A stretch of 6,031 nucleotides of DNA from Flavobacteriales bacterium UBA720 (lineage in GTDB: Bacteria > Bacteroidota > Bacteroidia > Flavobacteriales > Weeksellaceae): assembly GCA_002297505.1 (NCBI GenBank), contig DBLQ01000040.1, positions 9,922-15,952 on the forward strand, read 5' to 3'. The notes under the pieces are model-generated. The model worked only from the letters and a program-made list of their open reading frames with translations, searched no databases and had not been told where the DNA came from. Both the position numbers and the translations under genes were made by a program. This document shows, piece by piece, positions 1-5,650 of the stretch (position 1 is its first letter; every line of letters starts with the position of its first letter).

Positions 1-35
1 AGATTTCTTGGATGAAGACTGGATTTTTCAGACAT
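1..35 (-). CDS. rlmF: Probable 23S rRNA (adenine1618-N6)-methyltransferase RlmF, N-terminal 11-12 residues only
   Basis: Reading the minus strand from base 35, an ATG opens a frame encoding MSEKSSLHPRN plus one partial codon before the window ends. The SLHPRN segment right after a short MS-x-K start matches the beginning of RlmF proteins as I remember them (E. coli RlmF starts MSAQKPGLHPRN). RlmF is a cytoplasmic SAM-dependent enzyme that methylates A1618 of 23S rRNA. The ATG overlaps the stop codon of the upstream glycoside hydrolase gene as TAATG (33-37), so the two genes are probably co-transcribed and may be translationally coupled. Only 35 bases are visible, so the assignment rests on a short N-terminal signature and is an inference. 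The rest of the gene lies outside the window. Confidence 0.55.
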   Translation of the reverse strand, partial: MSEKSSLHPRN

Positions 36-1186
36 TATTTTTCCTTATTCAATTTTTCGATTCCAGCTTTCACATCAGGATGGCTCATAAATAATTTCCA
101 AATCAAACCTGTTCTATGATTTTCCATCATCACGGTCATTGGCGCCTGATTCAATCCCATAAAAATCGGCGAACACCAATTGTTATTTAAGTCAAAAGAA
201 TCCCGGAACCCATATTCGCCCCAAAGAAAATCACCGTAATTGAGGTAGAAATTTTTCAAAACTGCCATCGATTCGGTTGGTGTGTACGGAAAAGAAGCAA
301 TCGCGCCAGTTGGCGTCAATTTTCCTGTATCTTCTCTTTCCACAGGCTCATCAGGATTGTAACCGTTTGGTCCATCGGAAGCCGTTAAACCCCAACCATC
401 TTTGCCGTAACCTTTTTGTTTTTTCGGATTTTCGACACAGTACAGATAATTGATTTTGGCAATATTCTGATTATTTTTGAAATAATTCGTGTATCTGTCC
501 GTCAAACCGTGCGGATCATATCCCATAAAAGAATAATGCGCAAAAAACAGCGGTCCGCCTTTGTTGACGCCAACATCCAGCTTGATGCCGTAATAAGTAT
601 TTCCGTTGGTGTACATTGCACCTTCGTCCGATTTTCCCCAATCTTTACGGTAATCCTGTGCCAATTTATCCTGACTTGCCCAGCCGGAATAATACATACT
701 CGCCGAAACCGAATGCGTCGGCGAAGCAATCGCCATTAGATAAGTAACCATCGTCTCGTTCCAGCCGATCAGTCGGTGATTAATTGTCCAGGCCTGGTCT
801 GGCGACCAGTGCCAATACAGAAATTTACTGTCCTGTGTTTGTCTGAACCAATCCCACTCGATGCCTTTCCAGAATTTATCGATTTTTTGGCGAATGTTTT
901 TTTCTTCCGCATTGTCTTTATTGAAATACTGATGCGCCGCCAACAAACCCTGAACGAAGAACGAAGTCTCCACCAAATCTGCTCCGTTGTCTCGCTTCCC
1001 AAAGAATGGCTCGGTTTTTCCTGTTTTTCCGTCGATAAAATGTGCAACTGCGCCGTGGTATTTATCGGCTTTTTCTATGAAATTAACAATCTTAGTAAAT
1101 CGTTCCACAGATTCTTTTCTGGAGATAAATCCCCGTTCAGTTCCGGCAATCAAAGCCATAATTCCAACCCGATGCGCCGGTCGCAA
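35..1186 (-). CDS. C-terminal fragment of the GH144 protein: catalytic (alpha/alpha)6-type domain
   Basis: This open frame holds the bulk of the glucoamylase-like domain (Pfam Glycoamylase type). The ATG at 1186 is only a chance codon: its first seven residues, MRPAHRV, are out-of-frame, and real homology starts at GIMALIAGTERGF (base 1165 downward). Conserved blocks seen, numbered in this frame, are DNGADLVETSF (66-76), a GWNETM block with SPTH (141-158), GGPLFFAHYSF (210-220), WGLTASDGPNGY (265-276), SFPYTPTESM (298-307) and ENHRTGLIWKLF (355-366). The acidic residues D66, E73 and E144 have spacing like the candidate catalytic acids proposed for the Chitinophaga pinensis endo-beta-1,2-glucanase, as I remember them. 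The C-terminus (NKEK, TAA) is complete and overlaps the next gene. Without its own start or signal peptide, this half is unlikely to be made or exported as a functional enzyme if the frameshift is real. Confidence 0.75.
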   Translation of the reverse strand: MRPAHRVGIMALIAGTERGFISRKESVERFTKIVNFIEKADKYHGAVAHFIDGKTGKTEPFFGKRDNGADLVETSFFVQGLLAAHQYFNKDNAEEKNIRQKIDKFWKGIEWDWFRQTQDSKFLYWHWSPDQAWTINHRLIGWNETMVTYLMAIASPTHSVSASMYYSGWASQDKLAQDYRKDWGKSDEGAMYTNGNTYYGIKLDVGVNKGGPLFFAHYSFMGYDPHGLTDRYTNYFKNNQNIAKINYLYCVENPKKQKGYGKDGWGLTASDGPNGYNPDEPVEREDTGKLTPTGAIASFPYTPTESMAVLKNFYLNYGDFLWGEYGFRDSFDLNNNWCSPIFMGLNQAPMTVMMENHRTGLIWKLFMSHPDVKAGIEKLNKEK

Positions 1187-2171
1187 TCATATTTTGTCGT
1201 CCGTTCGTATTTTCTTTAGACAATCCACTTTCCGGTTCTGCGCCGTCCCAATAATAATTAAAAGACGCATCCTGAACCATTGTCATCAATTCTTCATCCG
1301 ACATATTTCGGGTTTCGGCGGAAACGATTTCTGATAATCTGGATTCGTTGAAAAGCTTGTCGAGGTAACTGATTTTATAAGAATACTTCTTTCCGGTTTC
1401 ATTCGTAAAATCAGCAAATCTATCAATGTAAGCATCCTGAATTCCGACTGGTTTGAAATCTTTTTCATTTTCGGAGCGGTAGATTTTTACATATTTGATA
1501 TTATTATCTTTGATTGGATTCCATTTAAGGTCAACGTGTTTCATATAACCTTTTGCTGATGAAATTTTCGGAATTGAGGAAATAGTTTTCTTTTCTTTTG
1601 AATCGATGAGCGCAATATCATCCAACCAAATTTTGTTATTGGAATCCGAATTTTCGGGTTGAGAAAAAACAATCGCCTTAACTGATTTTGGGTTATCCTT
1701 AACCGAAGAATCTAAACTTGACATATCAATCAAAATATTTTCCCATTGATTCTTTTTCGTCAATTTAATATTAATCGATTTTGAAAAGCTTCCGTCTGTT
1801 TTCTGAAGTTTCACCGTCGGCAAAATAGTGGAATCATTTTTCTCAGATTTAATCCAAAAACTCAGGAAATTGGCTTTGGTAAAAAAATCTTTTCCTCTTA
1901 CATCTTCATATTCTATGAATGCTTCCCATTTGCCGTCTTTGGCATTTTGATAATCCAGCAAAAGTGAATTACCTGGCGAATGGAATTCATTTTGATCAAC
2001 CAATAATTTATTATTCTTATTTTTCACCGACGCATTGCCGGAGGAATTCACATTCCCATAAAAGAAATTTTCTTTCATCAGGCTGTTGGTGAAAAAAGTA
2101 TAATCATATTGATGTTCCTGCGCGCATAACGATGCGGAAAAAAATAATGCAGAATATAAAATAGACTTCAT
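1137..2171 (-). CDS. N-terminal fragment of the GH144 protein: signal peptide, CBM-like and Fn3-like domains
   Basis: This 344-residue frame starts with a Sec signal peptide (MKSILYSALFFSASLCAQ, cleavage probably after LCA). The cysteine lacks a small residue before it, so a lipoprotein is unlikely. Residues about 20-195 look like a jelly-roll carbohydrate-binding-type domain: alternating beta strands, a WENILIDMSSL segment and a closing IWLDDIALID motif, as in CBM11/galactose-binding-like modules. Residues about 203-287 look like a fibronectin type III domain (VDLKWNP, VKIYRSE, YSYKISYLD). From about 290 the start of the catalytic domain appears (DEELMTMVQDASFNYYWDGAEPESGLSKE). True coding sense ends near residue 335 (TGASG); the last nine residues, WNYGFDCRN, are out-of-frame readthrough to the stop. 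As translated here, the product would lack nearly all of the catalytic domain. Domain names come from pattern recognition, not a search. Confidence 0.75.
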   Translation of the reverse strand: MKSILYSALFFSASLCAQEHQYDYTFFTNSLMKENFFYGNVNSSGNASVKNKNNKLLVDQNEFHSPGNSLLLDYQNAKDGKWEAFIEYEDVRGKDFFTKANFLSFWIKSEKNDSTILPTVKLQKTDGSFSKSINIKLTKKNQWENILIDMSSLDSSVKDNPKSVKAIVFSQPENSDSNNKIWLDDIALIDSKEKKTISSIPKISSAKGYMKHVDLKWNPIKDNNIKYVKIYRSENEKDFKPVGIQDAYIDRFADFTNETGKKYSYKISYLDKLFNESRLSEIVSAETRNMSDEELMTMVQDASFNYYWDGAEPESGLSKENTNGRQNMIATGASGWNYGFDCRN

Positions 2172-2187
2172 TTAGATTTTATTTTTG

Positions 2188-2221
2188 AAAAGATAATCAA
2201 TTTCCCCGAAAGAGACATCAA
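2188..2221 (-). promoter_or_regulatory. Possible Bacteroidota-type promoter for the GH144 gene
   Basis: On the minus strand a TATCTTTT (2188-2195) resembles the Bacteroidota -7 element TAnnTTTG with one mismatch. It is preceded, after 23 bases, by a TTG (2219-2221) that could serve as the -33 element. It would give a short leader of roughly 10 bases before the ATG at 2171. The -33 trinucleotide is weak evidence and the spacing is at the long end. The element lies just past the terminator of the upstream cytochrome gene, which supports separate transcription. Confidence 0.3.
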
Positions 2222-2222
2222 C

Positions 2223-2250
2223 AAAAAAAGACAGCTCGTAAACTGCCTTT
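2223..2250 (-). terminator. Rho-independent terminator of the cytochrome c gene
   Basis: Read on the minus strand, AAAGGCAG (2250-2243) pairs with CTGTCTTT (2234-2227) in an 8-bp stem with one G-U pair and an 8-base loop. The stem's own T run continues as a tract of seven T (2229-2223). It begins about 20 bases after the cytochrome stop codon at 2271, so it should end that transcript and separate it from the GH144 gene. Confidence 0.7.
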
Positions 2251-2270
2251 GATTTTATAAATAAATGAAT

Positions 2271-2651
2271 TTACTTAGAAGATAAAATATACTTCGCCAT
2301 AAACTTCGCATTGTCTTTGCTCAGTCCGCTGTGAGCTGGCATCGGAACATCGCCCCAGATTCCCGAACTTCCTTTGATAATTTTATCCGCCAGCATTTCT
2401 ACATTTTCTGGTGAGTTTTCATATTTCGCAGACACTTCCTTGTAAGATGGGCCAATCATTCTTTCATCTAATTTGTGGCAGCCGAGACAATCGGAACCTT
2501 CGATGAGCGATTTCCCTTCAGCGATTGGGTCGGTGACTACTTTTGCTGCAGGTTCCGGTTCTTCTTTCAAAACGTCTTTATTTCCTGAATTATCATTTTT
2601 AGAACACGCTAAAGTTGCCGTCAGAACAGCGATGATCATTATCTTTCTCAT
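2271..2651 (-). CDS. Class I c-type cytochrome lipoprotein (c551/c552-like)
   Basis: A 126-residue small electron-carrier protein. Residues 1-16 form a lipoprotein-type signal (basic MRK, hydrophobic MIIAVLTATLA, then Cys16), so the protein is probably lipid-anchored and exposed to the periplasm. A flexible linker rich in E, P, K and A (about 17-42) follows. The cytochrome domain (about 43-126) carries one heme-attachment motif, CLGCH at 55-59. The likely axial methionine is M104 in GIWGDVPMPAHSGLS, which resembles the corresponding segment of Pseudomonas-type cytochrome c551. A final helix (AKFMAKYIL) completes the fold. The length fits a single-domain cytochrome plus linker. It stands alone, with no oxidase or reductase gene beside it, so its partner is unknown. 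The start is the first Met before the signal peptide, and a TAAATTTG promoter element lies 17 bases upstream. Confidence 0.88.
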   Translation of the reverse strand: MRKIMIIAVLTATLACSKNDNSGNKDVLKEEPEPAAKVVTDPIAEGKSLIEGSDCLGCHKLDERMIGPSYKEVSAKYENSPENVEMLADKIIKGSSGIWGDVPMPAHSGLSKDNAKFMAKYILSSK

Positions 2652-2667
2652 ACCGATGATTATCTCA

Positions 2668-2675
2668 CAAATTTA
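2668..2675 (-). promoter_or_regulatory. -7 promoter element of the cytochrome c gene
   Basis: The minus strand reads TAAATTTG, an exact match to the Bacteroidota -7 consensus TAnnTTTG, ending 17 bases before the cytochrome start codon. The nearest upstream TTG is only 13 bases away, shorter than the usual spacing, so the -33 element is not convincing. Confidence 0.45.
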
Positions 2676-2724
2676 TTAAATTAAGAATCAAGACTCATTT
2701 TAAATTAGTCCGAAAAGGAATTAT

Positions 2725-2732
2725 TATCTTTG
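2725..2732 (+). promoter_or_regulatory. -7 promoter element of dusB, very close to the start codon
   Basis: TATCTTTG is an exact match to the Bacteroidota -7 consensus TAnnTTTG. Only four bases (CAAG) separate it from the dusB ATG at 2737, so the transcript would start at or within a few bases of the ATG and be leaderless or nearly so. A TTA (2705-2707) at 17-base spacing is the closest thing to a -33 TTG. The element sits in the divergent region shared with the minus-strand cytochrome gene. Confidence 0.5.
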
Positions 2733-2736
2733 CAAG

Positions 2737-3726
2737 ATGGTAAAAATTGGCAACATAGAACTTCCGGATTTTCCACTTTTGCTGGCTCCGATGGAAGATG
2801 TAAGCGATCCGCCTTTCAGAAAATTGTGCAAAATGCACGGCGCAGACCTGATATACTCGGAGTTTATTTCTTCGGAAGGCTTGATTCGTGATGCTATTAA
2901 GAGCCGCAAAAAGCTTGATATTTTCGATTACGAGAGGCCAGTCGGGATTCAGATTTTTGGTGGCGATGAAGAAGCAATGGCAATGTCAGCGCGAATTGTG
3001 GAGACTGTGGAGCCGGATCTGGTAGATATTAATTTCGGTTGCCCAGTGAAAAAAGTCGTTTGCAAAGGTGCCGGCGCCGGTGTTTTGAAAGACATCGATT
3101 TGATGGTTCGATTAACGAAAGCCGTTGTCAGTTCTACGCATTTGCCCGTGACTGTTAAAACCAGATTAGGTTGGGATGACAGCAGCATCAACATCGATGA
3201 AGTCGCCGAAAGATTGCAGGAGACAGGCATCAAAGCCTTGACCATCCACGCCAGAACGCGTGCACAGATGTACAAAGGCGAAGCAGATTGGGAACACATT
3301 TCCAGAATCAAAAACAACCCGAATATCGAAATCCCGATTTTTGGAAACGGCGATGTCGATTCTCCCGAAAAAGCTTTGGAATATAAAAATAAATACAACT
3401 GCGACGGAATTATGATTGGCCGTGGTGCGATTGGCTACCCTTGGATTTTCAATGAAATCAAACACTTTTTCGAGACCGGAGAAATTCTTCCTGAGCCAAC
3501 TATTGCCGAGAGATTGGATGCGGTGAAAAACCACGCACTCTGGTCTGTGGAATGGAAAGGCGAACGTCCGGGCATTGTGGAAATGAGACAGCATTACAGC
3601 AATTATTTCCGGGGCATTCCGCATTTTAAAGAGTTTAAGACGAAGTTTCTTCAGGCTTTGACGTTGGAGCAAATTGATGACATTATTGAGGAGACTAAGC
3701 ATTTTTATCAGGAAAATGTGATGTAA
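2737..3726 (+). CDS. dusB: tRNA-dihydrouridine synthase, DusB-type
   Basis: A 329-residue cytoplasmic flavoenzyme that uses FMN and NAD(P)H to reduce particular uridines in tRNA to dihydrouridine. The N-terminal TIM-barrel shows the family signatures in order: LLLAPMEDVSDPPFRKLC (14-31); the active-site motif DINFGCPVKKV with catalytic Cys102 (97-107); VTVKTRLGWD with flavin-contacting Lys141 (138-147); the HARTRAQMYKGEADW block (171-185) with His171; and the FMN-phosphate-binding GNGDV (203-207) and IGRG (227-230). The C-terminal helical domain (about 245-329) recognises tRNA and contains MRQHYSNYFRG. Length is normal and no key residue is missing. The second motif (KKVVCKGAGAG) favours the DusB branch over DusA or DusC. 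The start is the only Met before LLLAPME and lies right after a promoter element. No terminator with a T tract was found after the stop; a repeat block begins about 10 bases downstream. Confidence 0.95.
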   Translation: MVKIGNIELPDFPLLLAPMEDVSDPPFRKLCKMHGADLIYSEFISSEGLIRDAIKSRKKLDIFDYERPVGIQIFGGDEEAMAMSARIVETVEPDLVDINFGCPVKKVVCKGAGAGVLKDIDLMVRLTKAVVSSTHLPVTVKTRLGWDDSSINIDEVAERLQETGIKALTIHARTRAQMYKGEADWEHISRIKNNPNIEIPIFGNGDVDSPEKALEYKNKYNCDGIMIGRGAIGYPWIFNEIKHFFETGEILPEPTIAERLDAVKNHALWSVEWKGERPGIVEMRQHYSNYFRGIPHFKEFKTKFLQALTLEQIDDIIEETKHFYQENVM

Positions 3727-3736
3727 GCAGAAAGTG

Positions 3737-3855
3737 TCGCTCCTACGGAGCTCAATCATCTGCACGAACTGATTCGCTACAAACATTTCGCTCCTACGGA
3801 GCTCGACCTTCTATATGGACTGATTCGCTACAAACATTTCGCTCCTACGGAGCTT
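3737..3855 (+). repeat. Three-unit 51-bp-period repeat with palindromic core GCTCCTACGGAGC
   Basis: The 13-base core GCTCCTACGGAGC occurs at 3739-3751, 3790-3802 and 3841-3853, exactly 51 bases apart. Each core is a perfect 5-bp inverted repeat (GCTCC/GGAGC) around TAC. A longer 37-base block, starting ACTGATTCGCTAC and ending in the core plus CTC or CTT, occurs at 3768-3804 and 3819-3855 with one difference. The 14 bases between blocks (3754-3767 and 3805-3818) are unrelated. The first unit keeps only the core side, with GTGTC in place of TTTC before it. The block fills much of the gap between dusB and the M1 peptidase gene. It looks like a REP-like interspersed repeat able to form hairpins in RNA or single-stranded DNA. 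The intervening segments are too short for CRISPR spacers. It has no T tract, so it is not a standard terminator. Confidence 0.85.
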
Positions 3856-3895
3856 CGCCTTGAATAAAAACCTGTGACCAGATGTAACATTAATG

Positions 3896-3903
3896 GAACT
3901 TTG
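3896..3903 (+). promoter_or_regulatory. Possible -7 promoter element of the M1 peptidase gene
   Basis: GAACTTTG differs from the TAnnTTTG consensus only at the first base and lies 30 bases before the ATG at 3934. No TTG is found at 17-23 bases upstream, so this is a weak call. The leader between it and the start is AT-rich, with an A-rich stretch directly before the ATG, as is usual where Shine-Dalgarno sequences are absent. Confidence 0.3.
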
Positions 3904-3933
3904 CACAACTTATCAGACCTCAAATAATTAAAA

Positions 3934-5562
3934 ATGAAAAAAATATTACTGCTCACCATTTTAGCTGCCGGAGCTTCACAAGCTCAGATGTTTGAGGATG
4001 CCAAGCCAACCAAAATCGACACGCTAAAAGGTTCTAATACGGAATTCCGGAACTTTTGGGATGTCAAGAAATATGATATTGTCCTGGAACCTAACTTCGA
4101 AGCAAAAAGCATCAAAGGAAGTAATAAAATCAGCTTGACGATTGAAAAAGACATTGTAAATCCTGTTTTTCAAATCGACCTTCAAAGCCCGATGAAAGCG
4201 GACAAAATCACAGCCACTTTTCCAATTACTGAGAAAAAGGTCGACGGTGATTTTATTTTCTTAACTACGAAAAAGAAATTCAAAAAAGGAGAAAAATTTA
4301 CGATTGATATCGAGTATTCCGGGAATCCTGTGATTGCCAAACACGCCCCTTGGGACGGCGGATGGATGTTCACCAAAGACAAAAACGGCAATCCGTGGAC
4401 GACTGCGGCGGATGAAGGAATTGGCGCAAGCATTTGGCTGCCTGTAAAAGATATCTGGAGTGATGAGCCTGATAACGGAATCACTTTCAAAATCATAACG
4501 CCAAAAGATTTAGTTGGTGTTGGCAACGGAAGATTAATCAAAGAAGAAAATCTGGGCGATAAAAAATCCTGGCTTTGGGAAGTGAAAAGCCCGATTAACG
4601 ATTATTCCATCATTCCATCGATTGGGAAATATGTGAATTTCAAAGACACTTTTGACGGCGAAAAAGGAAAGCTGGACCTGGATTATTGGGTTTTGGATTA
4701 TAATCTTGACAAAGCTAAAAAACAATTTGAGCAAGTAAAACCAATGATGAAAGCCTTTGAACATTGGTTTGGTCCTTATCCTTTTTATGAAGATTCTTAC
4801 AAATTGGTAGAATCGCCGCATCTTGGGATGGAACATCAAAGTAATGTTGCATACGGAAACAAATACCAAAATGGTTACCTAGGAAGAGACCTATCTGGAA
4901 CTGGAATTGGCTTGAAGTGGGACTACATCATCATCCACGAAACCGGACACGAATGGTTTGCAAATAACATTACGGCAAAAGACCAGGCGGATATGTGGAT
5001 CCACGAGAGTTTTACCACTTATTCCGAAACGCTTTTTGTGGATTATAATTATGGCAAAGCCGAGGGCAACAAGTATCTGCAAGGTCTAAGACAAAACATC
5101 CAGAACGACAAACCAATTATCGGAACCTACGGCATCCGAAACGAAGGCAGCGGCGATATGTATCCAAAAGGAGCAAATATGATTCATACGATCCGCCAGG
5201 TGATTAACAATGATGAGAAATTCCGTCAAATCCTGAGAGGTATGAATAAGGATTTTTATCATCAAACCATTACAACGAAGCAAATTGAAGATTATTTCAT
5301 TCAGAAATCAGGCATCGATTTAAAATCGATTTTTGACCAATATCTGAGAACAGTGAAAATTCCAACGCTCGAGTATAAACAAAACGGCAATCAGCTGACT
5401 TACAAATGGACGAATGTGGTTCCGAATCTAAAACTCCCAATCCGATTGGCAGACGGACAGGAACTGAAACCGACGGAACAGAATCAAACCACGACTTTGA
5501 AATCGGACCAACCGGTGGAATTTGACAAAAATTATTACATCAATGTAAAGGCTGTTAATTAA
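3934..5562 (+). CDS. Secreted M1-family zinc metallopeptidase (aminopeptidase-like)
   Basis: A 542-residue peptidase with a Sec signal peptide (MKKILLLTILAAGASQA, cleavage before Gln18), so it acts in the periplasm or outside the cell. Residues about 35-235 form the beta-rich N-terminal domain typical of M1 enzymes (VKKYDIVLEPNFEAKSIKG). The thermolysin-like catalytic domain (about 240-470) has the zinc site HETGH (335-339) followed 18 residues later by Glu358 in WIHESF: H335, H339 and E358 bind zinc and E336 is the catalytic base. The exopeptidase motif is GMEHQ (298-302) instead of the classical GxMEN, keeping Glu300. Tyr410 in MYPKGANM matches the transition-state tyrosine. A short beta-rich C-terminal segment (about 475-542) follows; the long ERAP1-like helical domain and a type IX sorting domain are absent. 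It probably trims peptides for nutrition, but the substrate is unknown. The gene is preceded by the repeat block and closed by its own terminator. Confidence 0.93.
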   Translation: MKKILLLTILAAGASQAQMFEDAKPTKIDTLKGSNTEFRNFWDVKKYDIVLEPNFEAKSIKGSNKISLTIEKDIVNPVFQIDLQSPMKADKITATFPITEKKVDGDFIFLTTKKKFKKGEKFTIDIEYSGNPVIAKHAPWDGGWMFTKDKNGNPWTTAADEGIGASIWLPVKDIWSDEPDNGITFKIITPKDLVGVGNGRLIKEENLGDKKSWLWEVKSPINDYSIIPSIGKYVNFKDTFDGEKGKLDLDYWVLDYNLDKAKKQFEQVKPMMKAFEHWFGPYPFYEDSYKLVESPHLGMEHQSNVAYGNKYQNGYLGRDLSGTGIGLKWDYIIIHETGHEWFANNITAKDQADMWIHESFTTYSETLFVDYNYGKAEGNKYLQGLRQNIQNDKPIIGTYGIRNEGSGDMYPKGANMIHTIRQVINNDEKFRQILRGMNKDFYHQTITTKQIEDYFIQKSGIDLKSIFDQYLRTVKIPTLEYKQNGNQLTYKWTNVVPNLKLPIRLADGQELKPTEQNQTTTLKSDQPVEFDKNYYINVKAVN

Positions 5563-5589
5563 TATTTCAGTAACTTTATGTCATTATAA

Positions 5590-5628
5590 AAAGCCATTTC
5601 AAATCAAGGTTTGAGATGGTTTTGTTTT
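5590..5628 (+). terminator. Rho-independent terminator after the M1 peptidase gene
   Basis: Bases 5590-5603 pair with 5610-5623 in a 14-bp stem that includes two G-U pairs, around the six-base loop TCAAGG. The 3' side continues as TTTTGTTTT (5620-5628). The matching A run on the 5' side means it could also work, less well, in the other direction. It lies 28 bases after the peptidase stop codon and before the next gene, which suggests that gene has its own promoter. Confidence 0.8.
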
Positions 5629-5650
5629 AACATCCAACACAAAATTCACT

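Larger units (their letters stand above)
35..2171 (-). pseudogene. GH144-type secreted glycoside hydrolase ('glucoamylase family protein'), interrupted by a frameshift
   Basis: Two overlapping minus-strand frames together make one protein. The first runs from ATG at 2171 to a TGA at 1137-1139; the second carries the catalytic part and ends with TAA at 35-37. The join is at base 1166. The upstream frame reads ...NMIATGASG and the downstream frame resumes GIMALIAGTERGF, whereas relatives read TGASG-x-GIMA without a break (family recall). The bases between the GGT and GGA codons are a single T, so loss of two bases from an original codon, for example TTT or TTC, restores a 712-residue protein with no other damage. 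Outside this point no stop or gap is seen, so the break is either recent or a sequencing error in a T run. GH144 enzymes of Bacteroidota act on beta-1,2-glucans outside or at the surface of the cell; the exact substrate here is not provable from sequence alone. Confidence 0.85.

Noticed and set aside
1160..1200. Programmed ribosomal frameshifting as an explanation of the split hydrolase
   Set aside because: No slippery heptamer or clear stimulatory hairpin is visible, and the family is normally encoded in one frame; mutation or sequencing error is simpler.
776..1219. 147-residue plus-strand frame opposite the GH144 gene
   Set aside because: Antisense to conserved catalytic-domain sequence, no family resemblance and no promoter or plausible start context.
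3739..3751. Resemblance of the repeat core to the conserved 16S rRNA segment CTCCTACGGGAGGC
   Set aside because: The match is short and lacks one G, and the surrounding bases do not resemble 16S rRNA; it is most likely coincidence.
3166..3786. 206-residue open frame on the minus strand opposite the 3' half of dusB
   Set aside because: It lies antisense to strongly conserved dusB sequence, its translation shows no recognisable motif, and its start falls in the repeat block; it is a shadow frame.
3737..3855. Possible CRISPR array from the regular 51-base spacing
   Set aside because: Only two full repeats plus one partial, intervening segments of just 14 bases, and no cas genes; spacers of real arrays are about twice as long or more.
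3841..3870. Last repeat hairpin as the dusB terminator
   Set aside because: The stem is only 5 bp and is not followed by a T tract on either strand.
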